Positions 22,512 through 32,878 of a DNA stretch of 64,000 nt are shown one piece after another. A program made the position numbers and the translations under genes. The DNA is taken from the NCBI RefSeq assembly GCF_000282635.1, contig NZ_AKIW01000087.1, positions 1-64,000 of the forward strand, given 5' to 3'. The notes under the pieces were generated by a model. It searched no databases and was not told the DNA's origin. It saw only the letters and a list, made by a program, of their open reading frames with translations. This DNA is from Variovorax sp. CF313. GTDB taxonomy: Bacteria > Pseudomonadota > Gammaproteobacteria > Burkholderiales > Burkholderiaceae_C. Each line of letters starts with the position of its first letter. Position 1 is the first letter of the stretch.

Positions 22512-23546
22512 ATGAAAACGACGTTCAAATTTGCAACAGCCGGCCTGGTGGCCGCGGTGTTCTCCATTTCCGCCTTCGCCCAGGACGTGACCGGCGCCGG
22601 CGCCAGCTTCCCGGCACCGCTGTACGCCAAGTGGGCGTCCGACTTCAACAAGGCCACCGGCGTCAAGATCAACTACCAGTCGGTCGGCTCGGGCGCCGGC
22701 ATCAAGCAGATCGAAGCCAAGACCGTCGATTTCGGCGCTTCGGACGCTCCCCTGAAGGACGACGAACTGCAGGCCAAGGGCCTGATGCAGTTCCCCACCG
22801 TCATCGGCGGCGTGATCCCCGTGGTCAACATTCCCGGCATCAAGCCCGGTGAGCTGAAGCTCAACGGCCAGGTCTTGGGCGACATCTACCTCGGCAAGGT
22901 CACCAAGTGGAACGACCCCGCCATCAAGGCGCTGAACGGTTCGCTGAACCTGCCCGACGCCGCCATCGCCCCGGTTCGCCGCGCCGACGGCTCGGGCACC
23001 AGCTTCCTGTTCACCAACTACCTGAGCAAGGTCAACGCCGAGTGGAAGAGCAAGGTCGGCGAAGGCACGGCCGTGAACTGGCCCACCGGCGCGGGCGGCA
23101 AGGGCAATGAAGGCGTCGCAGCCTTCGTGAACCGCCTGCCCAACTCGATCGGCTACGTCGAGTACGCCTACGTCAAGCAGAACAAGATGACGTACGCCCA
23201 ACTGCAGAACGCCGCCGGCACCTTCGTGTCGCCCGACGACTCGGCCTTCAAGGCCGCCGCCGCCGGCGCCGACTGGAACAAGAGCTTCTACCAGGTGCTG
23301 ACCAACCAGGCCGGCAAGGATGCATGGCCCATCACCGGTGCCACCTTCATCCTGATGCACAAGGTGCAGGACAAGCCCGCCAACGCCACTACCGTGCTCA
23401 AGTTCTTCGACTGGGCCTACAAGAGCGGCGACAAGACGGCCGACGACCTCGACTACGTGCCGATGCCCGACGCCGTGAAGGCGAGCATCGCCAAGGCATG
23501 GGGTGAAGTGAAGGATGCGTCGGGCAAGGCCGTCGCGTTCAAGTAA
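22512..23546 (+). CDS. pstS: Phosphate-binding periplasmic protein PstS
   Basis: 344 residues from the ATG at 22512 with AAGGAAG upstream. The signal peptide ends at ISAFAQ. The mature protein starts [19 protein letters not shown] and carries the phosphate-binding PstS blocks [10 protein letters not shown] and [17 protein letters not shown]. It binds phosphate in the periplasm and delivers it to PstCA. It is the first gene of pstSCAB-phoU-phoBR, under a Pho box. Confidence 0.95.
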   Translation: MKTTFKFATAGLVAAVFSISAFAQDVTGAGASFPAPLYAKWASDFNKATGVKINYQSVGSGAGIKQIEAKTVDFGASDAPLKDDELQAKGLMQFPTVIGGVIPVVNIPGIKPGELKLNGQVLGDIYLGKVTKWNDPAIKALNGSLNLPDAAIAPVRRADGSGTSFLFTNYLSKVNAEWKSKVGEGTAVNWPTGAGGKGNEGVAAFVNRLPNSIGYVEYAYVKQNKMTYAQLQNAAGTFVSPDDSAFKAAAAGADWNKSFYQVLTNQAGKDAWPITGATFILMHKVQDKPANATTVLKFFDWAYKSGDKTADDLDYVPMPDAVKASIAKAWGEVKDASGKAVAFK

Positions 23547-23578
23547 TCCACCCATCAGTCCAGAAGAACGGCGTGTCC

Positions 23579-24661
23579 ATGAGCAAACCCTCGCTCCAGG
23601 ACGCGCCGCTTTCGTCTTTGCCGGAGCGACCTGTGTCATCCACCTTTCCCGCCGCTGCCACCTCCCTCGACCTCGCGGCCGAGCGCGGTCGTGCCACCGC
23701 CCCTCCGCCGCCCGTGAAGGCAGCGCGCTCCGGCCCGATGGCCGACCGGCTGTTCGGCTGGGCCGCCAAGGGCGCCGCGTTGCTGACGCTCGCGATGCTC
23801 ATCGGCATCCTGCTGTCGCTGATCGCCGGCGCCTGGCCCGCCATTTCGAAGTACGGCCTCGGCTTCCTCACGAGCAGCGTGTGGGACCCGGTCAAGGACG
23901 AGTACGGCGGCCTGGTCATGATCTACGGCACGCTGGCCACCTCGATCATCGCGCTGGTGATCGCGGTGCCCGTGAGCTTCGGCATTGCGCTCTTCCTCAC
24001 CGAACTTTCACCCAGCTGGCTCAAGCGCCCGCTGGGCACGGCCATCGAACTGCTGGCGGCGGTGCCCTCCATCGTGTACGGCATGTGGGGCCTGCTGGTG
24101 TTCGGGCCGATCCTTTCCACCTGGGTGCAGCAGCCGCTGCAGAAGCTGCTGGGCGGCGTGCCTTACCTCGGCACACTGGTCTCCGGCCCGCCGGTGGGCA
24201 TCGGCATTCTGTCGGCCGGCATCATCCTGGCGATCATGATCATTCCGTTCATCGCCTCGGTGATGCGCGACGTGTTCGAGGTCACGCCGCCGCTGCTGAA
24301 GGAGTCCGCCTACGGTCTCGGCTCGACCACTTGGGAAGTCGTCTCCAAGGTGGTGCTGCCCTACACCAAGGCCGGCGTCATCGGCGGCATCATGCTCGGC
24401 CTGGGCCGGGCGCTGGGTGAAACGATGGCTGTCACGTTCGTGATCGGCAACATGAACCAACTCAACTCGCTGTCGGTGTTCGAGGCTGCGAACAGCATCA
24501 CCTCGGCACTCGCCAACGAATTCGCCGAAGCCGGCGCGGGCCTGCACCAGGCTGCTCTGATGTACCTCGGCCTAGTGCTGTTCTTCATCACCTTCGTCGT
24601 GCTGTCGCTCTCCAAGATGCTGCTGGCCAAGATGAAGAAGAGCGAAGGAACCAAATCGTGA
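23579..24661 (+). CDS. pstC: Phosphate ABC transporter permease PstC
   Basis: 360 residues from ATG 23579 (GTG at 23573 is two codons upstream). A Pro/Ala-rich cytosolic N-terminal extension of about 50 residues precedes six membrane helices. The permease EAA-type loop reads [14 protein letters not shown] after [14 protein letters not shown]. It pairs with PstA to form the transmembrane channel. Its TGA overlaps the pstA GTG start. Confidence 0.93.
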   Translation: MSKPSLQDAPLSSLPERPVSSTFPAAATSLDLAAERGRATAPPPPVKAARSGPMADRLFGWAAKGAALLTLAMLIGILLSLIAGAWPAISKYGLGFLTSSVWDPVKDEYGGLVMIYGTLATSIIALVIAVPVSFGIALFLTELSPSWLKRPLGTAIELLAAVPSIVYGMWGLLVFGPILSTWVQQPLQKLLGGVPYLGTLVSGPPVGIGILSAGIILAIMIIPFIASVMRDVFEVTPPLLKESAYGLGSTTWEVVSKVVLPYTKAGVIGGIMLGLGRALGETMAVTFVIGNMNQLNSLSVFEAANSITSALANEFAEAGAGLHQAALMYLGLVLFFITFVVLSLSKMLLAKMKKSEGTKS

Positions 24662-25542
24662 GTACCGCTCAAAACCTCTTGAACGCCAAGGCGCTTGCCG
24701 AAACGCGCCAGGCCCGGTTCGCTTCGCGCAACCGCGTCAACAAGATCGCGCTCACGCTGTCGCTCGCTGCGATGGCTTTCGGTGTGTTCTGGCTGGTGTG
24801 GATCCTCTGGGAAACGCTGCGCCAGGGCGTGGGCGGCCTGGCCATCGCCACCTTCACCGAGATGACGCCGCCGCCGAACGAGGTGGGCGGCATCGCGAAC
24901 GCGATCTTCGGTTCGTTCGTGATGGTGGCGCTGGCCACCTTCGTGGGCACGCCCATCGGCATCATGGCCGGCATCTACCTGGCCGAGTACAACCCCAAGG
25001 GCTGGCTCGCTTCCGTCACGCGCTTCGTCAACGACATCCTGCTGTCGGCGCCGTCGATCGTGATCGGCCTGTTCGTCTATGCCGTGGTGGTGGCCTATTT
25101 CAAGACCTTCTCGGGCCTGGCCGGTGCGCTGGCGCTTGCGCTGATCGTGATCCCGGTGGTCATCCGCACCACCGAGAACATGCTGCAGCTGGTGCCGCCG
25201 GGCCTGCGCGAAGCGGCCTACGCGCTGGGAACGCCGAAGTGGAAGGTCATCCTGAGCATCACGCTGCGCGCCGCACGCGCCGGTGTGGTCACGGGCGTGC
25301 TGCTTGCTGTGGCGCGCATCGCGGGCGAAACCGCGCCGCTGCTCTTCACCGCTCTGAACAACCAGTTCTGGACCGCCGACGTGAGCCAGCCGATGGCCAG
25401 CCTGCCGGTCACGATCTTCAAGTTCGCGATGAGCCCGTACGAGAACTGGCAACAGCTGGCATGGGCCGGCGTGTTCCTGATCACGATTGCCGTGCTCGCC
25501 CTCAACATCCTGGCGCGGGTCCTGACGCGCACCAAACACTGA
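24658..25542 (+). CDS. pstA: Phosphate ABC transporter permease PstA
   Basis: 294 residues with a GTG start overlapping the pstC stop. Six membrane segments are predicted, with [15 protein letters not shown] and the loop [20 protein letters not shown] followed by [12 protein letters not shown], typical of PstA. It forms the channel with PstC and is energised by PstB. The close overlap implies coupled translation. Confidence 0.93.
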   Translation: MSTAQNLLNAKALAETRQARFASRNRVNKIALTLSLAAMAFGVFWLVWILWETLRQGVGGLAIATFTEMTPPPNEVGGIANAIFGSFVMVALATFVGTPIGIMAGIYLAEYNPKGWLASVTRFVNDILLSAPSIVIGLFVYAVVVAYFKTFSGLAGALALALIVIPVVIRTTENMLQLVPPGLREAAYALGTPKWKVILSITLRAARAGVVTGVLLAVARIAGETAPLLFTALNNQFWTADVSQPMASLPVTIFKFAMSPYENWQQLAWAGVFLITIAVLALNILARVLTRTKH

Positions 25543-25559
25543 ATCCAGAAGAAGACAAC

Positions 25560-26342
25560 ATGCCAAACACCGTCGCACAACAACCGTCGCGCTCGAAGAT
25601 CTCGGTCAAGGACCTGAACTTCTACTACGGCAAGTTCCACGCGCTCAAGGGCATCAACCTCGAGATTCCCGAGAACAAGGTCACCGCTTTCATCGGCCCT
25701 TCGGGCTGCGGCAAGTCGACTCTGCTGCGGACCTTCAACCGCATGTTCGAGCTCTATCCGGAGCAGCGTGCCGAAGGCACCATCGCCCTGGACGGCGAGA
25801 ACCTGCTTACCTCCAAGCAGGACGTGGCGCTGATCCGCGCCAAGGTCGGCATGGTGTTCCAGAAGCCCACGCCGTTCCCGATGTCGATCTACGACAACAT
25901 CGCCTTCGGCGTGAAGCTGTTCGAGAATCTCTCGGCCAGCGAAATGGACGACCGCGTCGAGTGGGCCCTGAAGAAGGCCGCCCTGTGGACCGAAGTGCGC
26001 GACAAGCTGCAGCAAAGCGGCTCGGGCCTCTCGGGCGGCCAGCAGCAGCGCCTGTGCATTGCGCGCGGCATCGCGATCAAGCCCGAAGTGCTGCTGCTCG
26101 ACGAACCGTGCTCCGCGCTCGACCCGATTTCCACCGCGAAGATCGAGGAACTGATCGCCGAGCTGAAGAATGAATACACAGTGGTCATCGTGACGCATAA
26201 CATGCAGCAGGCCGCCCGCTGCAGCGACTACACCGCCTACATGTACCTCGGCGACCTGATCGAATTCGGTGCGACGGAACAGATGTTCTTCAAGCCGCAG
26301 CGCAAGGAAACCGAGGACTACATCACCGGCCGTTTCGGCTAA
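25560..26342 (+). CDS. pstB: Phosphate ABC transporter ATPase PstB
   Basis: 260 residues. Walker [10 protein letters not shown], signature LSGGQQQR, Walker [14 protein letters not shown] and switch His in [10 protein letters not shown] are all intact. The [14 protein letters not shown] block is diagnostic of PstB. It hydrolyses ATP to drive phosphate import and takes part in signalling to PhoR through PhoU. Confidence 0.95.
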   Translation: MPNTVAQQPSRSKISVKDLNFYYGKFHALKGINLEIPENKVTAFIGPSGCGKSTLLRTFNRMFELYPEQRAEGTIALDGENLLTSKQDVALIRAKVGMVFQKPTPFPMSIYDNIAFGVKLFENLSASEMDDRVEWALKKAALWTEVRDKLQQSGSGLSGGQQQRLCIARGIAIKPEVLLLDEPCSALDPISTAKIEELIAELKNEYTVVIVTHNMQQAARCSDYTAYMYLGDLIEFGATEQMFFKPQRKETEDYITGRFG

Positions 26343-26351
26343 GGAGACACC

Positions 26352-27053
26352 ATGACCGAGAAACACCTTTCCAGCCAGTTCGACAGCGAACTCAACGGCG
26401 TCTCGTCGCGCGTGATGGAGCTCGGCGGCATGGTCGAGTCACAGATTCACCAGGCTGTGTACGCGCTGCTGCAGTTCGACACCGAAGCCGCCGACCGCGT
26501 GATGGAGACCGAGCACCGCGTCAATGCGATGGAAATCGACATCGACCGCGAGCTGTCGTCCATCATCGCGCGCCGCCAGCCGACCGCCCGCGACCTGCGC
26601 CTGCTGATCGCCATCAGCAAGACCACCGCCAACCTCGAGCGCGTGGGCGACGAGGCCAACAAGATCGCGCGCATGGTCAAGTCGATCATCGAGAGCGGGG
26701 CGGCCCGCCAGCTGCCGACGACCGAGCTGCGCATCGCGGCCGACCTGGCCTCGGGCCTGCTGCGCACCGCGCTGGACGCCTTCGCGCGCCTGGACACGGC
26801 CGCGGCACTGTCGATCCTGAAGGACGACGACCTGATCGACAAGGAGTTCGACGGTTTCGTGCGCAAGCTGGTCACCTACATGATGGAAGACCCGCGCACC
26901 ATCTCCGCCAGCCTGGACCTGTTGTTCCTGGCCAAGGCCATCGAACGCATCGGCGACCACGCCAAGAACATTGCCGAGTTCATCATCTACATCGTCAAGG
27001 GCGCCGATGTGCGGCACACTTCGATGCAGGAAATCGAGTCCGCGCTTCAATGA
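26352..27053 (+). CDS. phoU: Phosphate signalling protein PhoU
   Basis: 233 residues made of two three-helix bundles with the metal-binding E/DxxxD motifs (ANLERVGDEANKIA and KAIERIGDHAKNIAEF). It follows pstB by 9 bp. It connects the Pst transporter to PhoR and keeps the Pho regulon off when phosphate is plentiful. Confidence 0.95.
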   Translation: MTEKHLSSQFDSELNGVSSRVMELGGMVESQIHQAVYALLQFDTEAADRVMETEHRVNAMEIDIDRELSSIIARRQPTARDLRLLIAISKTTANLERVGDEANKIARMVKSIIESGAARQLPTTELRIAADLASGLLRTALDAFARLDTAAALSILKDDDLIDKEFDGFVRKLVTYMMEDPRTISASLDLLFLAKAIERIGDHAKNIAEFIIYIVKGADVRHTSMQEIESALQ

Positions 27054-27057
27054 CAAA

Positions 27058-27150
27058 CCCCCAGGCTTGCCCACTTCGTGTGGCCGCCAATCCCCTTGCA
27101 GGGGGCAACGCCAGCGGCCCGGCAAAGCCGGTTCCGCGGCGTTCGCTGGA
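27058..27150. repeat. Intergenic GC-rich repeat between phoU and phoB
   Basis: The gap begins CCCCAGGCTTGCCCACTTCG, then CGCCAATCCCCTTGCAGGGGG and several short palindromes (CGGCAAAGCCGG, CGCGGCG). A related sequence lies upstream of dnaX at about 43186. I recall similar intergenic repeats in Variovorax and relatives. It may form RNA hairpins that tune phoBR expression relative to pst. Confidence 0.55.
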
Positions 27151-27184
27151 AGGGACCGGGGCGACCATCAAGTGAGCAGATAAC

Positions 27185-27877
27185 ATGAAGAAACCCCGAG
27201 TCCTGATCGTCGAGGACGAGTCCTCGATCGCCGAGCTGATCGCCGTCAACCTGCGCCACAACGGCTTCGAGCCGATCTGGTCTGAAGACGGTGCGGCAGC
27301 ACAACGCGAGATCGACGCCTTCCTGCCGGACCTGATCCTGCTCGACTGGATGCTGCCGGGCCAGAGCGGCCTGCAACTCGCGCGCCAGTGGCGCAAGGAC
27401 CCGCGCACCAAGGCCATCCCGATCCTGATGCTGACCGCGCGCGGCGACGAGCCCGACAAGGTGGCCGGCCTCGATGCCGGTGCCGACGACTACATCACCA
27501 AGCCTTTCTCCACCCAGGAGATGCTGGCCCGCATCCGTGCGGTGCTGCGTCGCCGGGCGCCGGAAGTGGTGACCGAGCGGGTCGAGATCGGCGAGCTGGC
27601 GCTCGACACCTCCACCCACCGCGTGACCTGGCAGGGCGGCGCGCTGAAGGTCGGGCCGACCGAGTTCAAGCTGCTGGCCTACCTGATGCAGCATGCCGAG
27701 CGCGTGCACAGCCGCGCGCAGCTGCTCGACAAGGTGTGGGGCGACCACGTCTACATCGAGGAGCGCACGGTCGACGTGCACGTCAAGCGCCTGCGCGAAT
27801 CGCTGGGTGCGGCGGCGCCGATGGTCGAAACCGTCCGCGGAGCGGGCTACCGGCTGACCGCCCAAGTCACGGTTTGA
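27185..27877 (+). CDS. phoB: Phosphate response regulator PhoB
   Basis: 230 residues. The receiver domain has the acidic pair ED (residues 10-11), phosphoacceptor D54 in LILLDWMLPG, and conserved Thr/Lys (MLTARG, TKPFS). The C-terminal OmpR-type winged helix ends VDVHVKRLRESLGA...VRGAGYRL. When phosphorylated by PhoR it binds Pho boxes such as those upstream of ppk and pstS. Confidence 0.95.
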   Translation: MKKPRVLIVEDESSIAELIAVNLRHNGFEPIWSEDGAAAQREIDAFLPDLILLDWMLPGQSGLQLARQWRKDPRTKAIPILMLTARGDEPDKVAGLDAGADDYITKPFSTQEMLARIRAVLRRRAPEVVTERVEIGELALDTSTHRVTWQGGALKVGPTEFKLLAYLMQHAERVHSRAQLLDKVWGDHVYIEERTVDVHVKRLRESLGAAAPMVETVRGAGYRLTAQVTV

Positions 27878-27921
27878 CCGCAGTGGCGTCCCTTGGCCGC
27901 GGGCGCGGATAATCGCCCGCC

Positions 27922-29259
27922 ATGCCTTTTCGCATAGCTACTTTTTTAATAGCGTCCCTTGCAATAGGAGCGGGCGCTGTCGCGATTTTTGGCTGGAAGT
28001 TCGGATGGCTGGGCGCGTGGCTGGGCGCGGTGCTCTGGCTGGCGCTCGATGCCTGGCGCGCCGAGCGGCTGATGCGGGTGCTGCGCAACGACGCGGCGGG
28101 CCTGCCGACGAGGGGAGCGGGCGTGTGGGGCGAGCTGTCGGAGCGCATCCGCAAGCTGCTGCGCGACCGCGAGCAGCAGACGCGGCAAGCCGAAGAGCGG
28201 CTGCAGGAGTTCCTCGCGGCCATCCAGGCCTCACCCAATGGCGTGGTGCTGCTCGACGAGCAGGGCCGCATCGAATGGTGCAACCAGACGGCCGCCAGCC
28301 AGTTCGGCATCGATGCCGAGCGCGACCTTGCGCAGCATCTGGCGAACCTCGTGCGCGATCCGGCCTTCGTCGCCTACCTTGCATCGTGGAACTACAGCCG
28401 CGACGTGGTCATCGACGCCTCCGGACCCGGCCACTCGCATCAGCGCCCCCACCTGGTGCGGCTGTCGGTGCAGGTGCATCCCTATGCCGGCAACCGCCGC
28501 ATGCTTCTGACGCGCGACATCACGGCGCTGGAGCAGGCCGAGGCGATGCGGCGTGATTTCGTGGCGAACGTGTCGCACGAAATCCGCACGCCGCTGACGG
28601 TGCTGGCGGGCTTCGTCGAGACGCTACAGAACCTGCCGCTCGACGCGGACGAACGCATGCGCTACCTGTCGCTGATGGGGCAGCAGTCGCACCGCATGGA
28701 AACGCTGGTGAACGACCTGCTGACGCTGTCGCGGCTGGAAGGCAGCGCGGCGCCTTCGGGCAATCAGTGGATCCGCATTCGTGCGCTGCTCGCACAGTGC
28801 GAAGACGAGGGCCGCGGGCTGTCGGGCCGTGTGGCGCCGCAGGGACACCGGCTGTCGTTCACCATCGAAGCCGAGTCCGAAGTGTCGGGCGCACCGACCG
28901 AGCTGCAGAGCGCGATGTCGAACCTGCTGAGCAATGCCATCCGCTACACGCCAGGCGGCGGCGAGGTGGCGGTGAGCTGGCGGGTGCTGCCTGACGGGCG
29001 TGGCGAATACGCAGTGAAAGACACGGGTCCCGGCATTGCCGCCGAGCACATTCCCCGGCTGACCGAGCGCTTCTACCGCATCGACCGCAGCCGTTCGCGC
29101 GAGACGGGCGGCACGGGGCTGGGGCTGGCCATCGTCAAGCACATTGCCCAGCGGCACGGCACCGAGCTGCGCATCGAAAGCACGGTGGGCAAGGGTTCGC
29201 GCTTTGCGCTGGTGTTTCCCGCAGTGCGCGTGCGGGAAGCGCGCGTGCTGGCCAGGTAG
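27922..29259 (+). CDS. phoR: Phosphate sensor histidine kinase PhoR
   Basis: 445 residues. Two N-terminal membrane helices with almost no periplasmic part, as in PhoR, are followed by a PAS domain (AIQASPNGVVLLDEQGRIEW). The HisKA box is FVANVSHEIRTPLTVLAGF, and the ATPase domain has N box NLLSNAIRY, DTGPGIA and GGTGLGLAIVKH. It phosphorylates PhoB under phosphate limitation. It is convergent with the MATE gene, with only 13 bp between the stops. Confidence 0.93.
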   Translation: MPFRIATFLIASLAIGAGAVAIFGWKFGWLGAWLGAVLWLALDAWRAERLMRVLRNDAAGLPTRGAGVWGELSERIRKLLRDREQQTRQAEERLQEFLAAIQASPNGVVLLDEQGRIEWCNQTAASQFGIDAERDLAQHLANLVRDPAFVAYLASWNYSRDVVIDASGPGHSHQRPHLVRLSVQVHPYAGNRRMLLTRDITALEQAEAMRRDFVANVSHEIRTPLTVLAGFVETLQNLPLDADERMRYLSLMGQQSHRMETLVNDLLTLSRLEGSAAPSGNQWIRIRALLAQCEDEGRGLSGRVAPQGHRLSFTIEAESEVSGAPTELQSAMSNLLSNAIRYTPGGGEVAVSWRVLPDGRGEYAVKDTGPGIAAEHIPRLTERFYRIDRSRSRETGGTGLGLAIVKHIAQRHGTELRIESTVGKGSRFALVFPAVRVREARVLAR

Positions 29260-29272
29260 CAGGCAGCTCTTG

Positions 29273-30616
29273 TCAAGCGCGCTGGCGCATCGTCCAACGC
29301 AGCAGCGCGCCGAACAGCAGGGCCGTCAGCGCCAGCGCGAAGGCGCTCATGATCCAGAACGCCAGCGGCGATTGCATGGCCGCCCAGGGGCCAAGTCCGC
29401 GGTACGCCAGCAGGTAGCTTCCGCCGAGGCCCAGTCCCCACAGCATCGCGCAATAGATCACCAGCGGCGCCAGCGTGACCCGGTAGCACCGCAGCACGAA
29501 CACGCAGAAGGTCTGCACCGCATCGGCGAAGTGATACATGGCCACCGCCAGCAACAGTGCGCCGGCCATCGCGATCACAGCGGGGTTGTCTGAATACACG
29601 TTGGCGAGCTCGTAGCGCAGCGCAGCCATGGCGGCGGCGTAGAACAAAGCGCACAGCGCGGTCAGCTCGAAGCCCAGGCGACAGGCGTGCCGGGCCCTGG
29701 CCGCATCCCCGGCACCGAGCCAGAAGCTCACGCGCGCGCTGGTCGCGATGGCCAGCGACAGCGGGGTCATGTAGGCCACGGCCAGCAGGTTCGACGCGAT
29801 CTGGTGCGCCGCCGCGGCCGCCGTGCCAAGGCGGGCGATGAACAAGGCCATCAGCGTGAACGAGGTCACTTCGACCAGCACCGCCAAGCCGCCTGGCACG
29901 CCGAGCCGCGCGAACTTGCGGATCTGCTGCCAGTCGGGCGCCTCGATGCGCTTCCAGAGCCCGTAGTCGCGATAAAACGCGCGGTTGCGCAACAGCCAGA
30001 TGGCGCAGCCCAGCATCGCCCAGTTCACGCACAGCGTGGCCCAGCCGCAGCCCACGAGGCCCATGGCCGGCAGGCCCGCGCCACCGAAGGTAAACCAGAT
30101 CGACAGCGGCAGCTTCACGGCCAGCGAACCGAGCTGCAGCCATGTCACGAGCTGGGGCTTGCCCAGGCTCTGGTTGAGCGTGCTGAACAGGCGAAAGAGC
30201 AGGGCCGGCGCCAGTGCAAAGGCCAGCACCGCCAGATAGGCCTCGACTTCGCCGCGCATTGCAGCCGGCACCTGGGTCCACCGCAGCGCCGCGTCGGGCA
30301 GCAGCAGGATCGCCATGCCGGCCACGATGGCAATGGCGGCCAGGTAGAGCGATTGCCGCACCGAGCGGCCCACCTCGCCGGCGCGGCCGCCGCCATGCAG
30401 TTCGGCCCAGACCGGCAGCAGTGCCTGCAGGACGCCCATCAGCGAGACGTACACGCTGACGAAGATGGCGGCGCCGACCGACAGGGCGGCCAGTGCTTGT
30501 TCGGAGTAGCGCCCGGCGATGATGGTGTCGGCCACGCCGAAAGCCATCACGGCCAGCTGCCCGGCGAGCACGGTGCCCGCGTGCCGCGCGATCAGGGCCC
30601 GTTCGCCGCCCCTCAC
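29273..30616 (-). CDS. MATE-family efflux transporter
   Basis: 447 residues from a GTG at 30616 that overlaps the stop of the upstream glycosyltransferase gene (GTGA). About twelve membrane helices in two halves follow the MATE pattern: GVADTIIAGRYSEQALAALS near the N-terminus and a repeat-like LFRLFSTLNQSLGKPQ. It exports cationic drugs or metabolites using Na+ or H+; the substrate cannot be told. The open frame continues upstream, but that part is antisense to nothing useful and out of phase with the real upstream gene, so it is excluded. Confidence 0.85.
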   Translation of the reverse strand: MRGGERALIARHAGTVLAGQLAVMAFGVADTIIAGRYSEQALAALSVGAAIFVSVYVSLMGVLQALLPVWAELHGGGRAGEVGRSVRQSLYLAAIAIVAGMAILLLPDAALRWTQVPAAMRGEVEAYLAVLAFALAPALLFRLFSTLNQSLGKPQLVTWLQLGSLAVKLPLSIWFTFGGAGLPAMGLVGCGWATLCVNWAMLGCAIWLLRNRAFYRDYGLWKRIEAPDWQQIRKFARLGVPGGLAVLVEVTSFTLMALFIARLGTAAAAAHQIASNLLAVAYMTPLSLAIATSARVSFWLGAGDAARARHACRLGFELTALCALFYAAAMAALRYELANVYSDNPAVIAMAGALLLAVAMYHFADAVQTFCVFVLRCYRVTLAPLVIYCAMLWGLGLGGSYLLAYRGLGPWAAMQSPLAFWIMSAFALALTALLFGALLRWTMRQRA

Positions 30617-32349
30617 TGCGGCGTGATCTTCTGGTAGAGCAGGAGGTCGTCGGCCGCGCTGCTGGGTCGGCGCAGCGTGCCGGCAAAGCGCCACTGGTCG
30701 AAGGGAATGATCGTGTGCAGGCGCTCGATGGTCTCTGGGCTCGCCAGCAACCATGGGCAATCGGTGCCCAGCAGCAGCGGTTGCACGTTGAAGTTGCCGT
30801 GGTGGCGCAGGGCCGCGATGTGCGGGCGGCTGAGCGCGAGTTCCGCGATGCAGCGCGGCTGGCCGACGCGTTCGGCCACGGCCCGCACCTGCGGCACGTA
30901 GCTGCGCGCGTAGTCGATGGGCGGCAGCCACAGCGTCATCAGCAGCATCCAGCACAGCGCCGTACCGCCGGCCGGCAGCACCAGCGTCTTCCAGAGCGCG
31001 GCACGGTGCCGCCCCGTGCGCCAGCGCACCAGCCAGCACCAGGCAATGGTCGCGGCCGCCGCGAGAGCCACGGCAATGGGAGAGAACTCGGGCACGAAGC
31101 CGGGCACCAGCCGCGCCACGCTGGCGGCGGGCTTGGGCGGCACGCCGGTCTGCATGGCGACCCAGTAGATCCAGCCGAGCACGGCCAGGCCGCTGAAGAA
31201 CAGCACGTTGAACCAGTCGATCAGCGCCGCTGCGCTGCGCCTGAAGGTGGGCAGGGCGAAGGCGGCCAGCGTGGCGAACGCGGGTAGCGCCAGCAGCAGC
31301 GAGCGGTCGGAGTAGTCGGTGGTCCAGGTGGCCGCCAGCGGCACCAGCGCGAACCAGAAGGGCAGCGCGACGTGGCGTGCCGTGAGCTGCCGCCGCCAGC
31401 GCCAGAGCGTCCAGATGGCAAGCGGCCAGACCGGCCAAGTGAACCACAGCAGCAGCTTGGCCTGGCTGCGTGCGTCGCCGAGCAGCGAACCGCCGAGCAC
31501 GGTGATCTTCCATGTCGGCAGCTTCAGCCCGAACACGAGCACCGCCGCCAGCGCGGTAATGCCAGTCATCGCGAGGAGGGCGCCTCGCGTGTAGCCGGGG
31601 CCGTTGTCTTCGTCGTTGATGTTCTCGCGCTCGGACTGCATGGCGAGCCGGCGCTCGTAGGCGATGTACAGCACGCTGCCGACGGCCAGCGCGAGCCCCA
31701 CGGTGGGCGCACCGCTCAGCGTGATGCCGATGGTGCCCACCGTCAGTGCGATCAACGGGCCCGCACGGCGATAGGGCAGTGCGGCCACGCCGTAGAACAG
31801 GTGCGAGGCAAAGAACAGCTGTGCCAGTGCGGGCGTGGTCTCGTGGCCAAGCTGGGCGAGGCCGAGGCAGGCGATCAGTGCCAGCAGGCCGCCGTCGGCA
31901 ATCGCGCGTGCGTAGTCGGTCGGCCGTGCCTCCCCGCCGAAGGCGAAGGCCACGGGCTGGGCACGCGCCGTGCGGGCCAGGTAGTACACCGCATACCAGC
32001 TGGCCGTGAAGGTGCCCCAGAGCAGGAACGCGAATGCGATTCGCACGGCCAGGTCGGGGTTCAGCCACGACGGCGCGATCTTGATCGCCAGGGCGCCGAT
32101 CCAGTACGGGATCAGCGCGGGCGTTTCGGGGCGCAGGCCCAGCAGGAGAGGATCGAACCAGCGCGCGATGCCTTCGGTGCTGCGGGCCAGTTCGGCCATG
32201 TAGCCGAAGGCCGTGATGTCCGCGCTCTTCCAGGGGCCTCGGCCGACCAGGCCCGGCAGCAGGTAGGCCGCACACAGCAGAAGCAACGCGATGCGCGGCA
32301 GCCGGCGCACGGCACTCTGGGCAACGATCGCGGGGGTGGGCTGGTTCAA
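30613..32349 (-). CDS. ArnT/PMT-like membrane glycosyltransferase (GT39/83-type)
   Basis: 578 residues with about a dozen membrane helices. The N-terminal periplasmic loop has GRGPWKSADITAFGYMAELA, where the acidic residue matches the catalytic Asp of dolichyl/undecaprenyl-phosphate-sugar transferases. ARSTEGIARWFDPLLLG and LPFWFALVPL are also characteristic. A soluble periplasmic C-terminal part follows. Enzymes of this type move a sugar from undecaprenyl phosphate to lipid A or a protein. Acceptor unknown. Coupled to the MATE gene. Confidence 0.75.
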   Translation of the reverse strand: MNQPTPAIVAQSAVRRLPRIALLLLCAAYLLPGLVGRGPWKSADITAFGYMAELARSTEGIARWFDPLLLGLRPETPALIPYWIGALAIKIAPSWLNPDLAVRIAFAFLLWGTFTASWYAVYYLARTARAQPVAFAFGGEARPTDYARAIADGGLLALIACLGLAQLGHETTPALAQLFFASHLFYGVAALPYRRAGPLIALTVGTIGITLSGAPTVGLALAVGSVLYIAYERRLAMQSERENINDEDNGPGYTRGALLAMTGITALAAVLVFGLKLPTWKITVLGGSLLGDARSQAKLLLWFTWPVWPLAIWTLWRWRRQLTARHVALPFWFALVPLAATWTTDYSDRSLLLALPAFATLAAFALPTFRRSAAALIDWFNVLFFSGLAVLGWIYWVAMQTGVPPKPAASVARLVPGFVPEFSPIAVALAAAATIAWCWLVRWRTGRHRAALWKTLVLPAGGTALCWMLLMTLWLPPIDYARSYVPQVRAVAERVGQPRCIAELALSRPHIAALRHHGNFNVQPLLLGTDCPWLLASPETIERLHTIIPFDQWRFAGTLRRPSSAADDLLLYQKITPQ

Positions 32350-32376
32350 GTGGCGAAAGAGGCGGAATTCAGAAAG

Positions 32377-32407
32377 AAAAAGGGCAGCGCGGTAAACCGG
32401 GCTGCCC
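32377..32407 (-). terminator. Terminator after rpmE2
   Basis: On the minus strand GGGCAGC pairs with GCTGCCC (inner CGGTTTACCG can also pair), followed by TTTTTC. It lies 20 bp after the rpmE2 stop. Confidence 0.8.
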
Positions 32408-32427
32408 TCGACGCGAAAGCGCGTGCC

Positions 32428-32697
32428 TTACTTCGAAGCAGCGCCGGTGGTCTTGCCGAAACGGTTGCGGAACTTCTCGACGCGGCCGCCCATGTTGTCG
32501 ACCGACTTCTGCGTGCCGGTGTAGAACGGGTGCGATTCGCTGGTGGTGTCGAGCTTGAACAGGGGGAGCTCGCGACCGTCGTCGGTCTTGCCCATTTCCT
32601 TGGTGTTCGCGCACGAACGGGTCACGAACTTGAAGCCGTTCGACATGTCGACGAACAGGATTTCGCGGTAATTCGGGTGGATGCCTTCTTTTGCCAT
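32428..32697 (-). CDS. rpmE2: 50S ribosomal protein L31, type B
   Basis: 89 residues from ATG 32697 (MAKEGIHPNYREILFVDMSN). It lacks the CxxC zinc pair of the C+ form and has the type-B signature FVTRSCANT, KLDTTSESHPFYTGTQK and VEKFRNRFG. Type-B L31 can replace the zinc form when zinc is scarce. It lies downstream of rho with a Gfo/Idh gene on the opposite strand in between; trxA-rho-rpmE is a common betaproteobacterial order. Confidence 0.93.
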   Translation of the reverse strand: MAKEGIHPNYREILFVDMSNGFKFVTRSCANTKEMGKTDDGRELPLFKLDTTSESHPFYTGTQKSVDNMGGRVEKFRNRFGKTTGAASK

Positions 32698-32878
32698 GGT
32701 TTTTCCTTTTGCGCTGTTGGAATCAATGCGCGGTCGATGCGAGAGCCACCAGCGTGCCAATGGTCTGGCGCGCTGCCCTGGGAAATCCAGGAGGCCGGGC
32801 GAAGCTGCCCAGCCGCACTTTTCGCGGAGCCCATGATTATCGCATACTGCCCTATTTTCGAGCAAACGGAACCCTTCC

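Noticed and set aside
29273-32275. A 1000-codon open frame on the minus strand that could look like a fusion of an unknown domain to a MATE exporter.
   Set aside because: Only the part from the GTG at 30616 encodes the MATE helices. The rest overlaps the glycosyltransferase gene out of frame and reads as Arg/Ala/Gly-rich filler typical of high-GC shadow frames.
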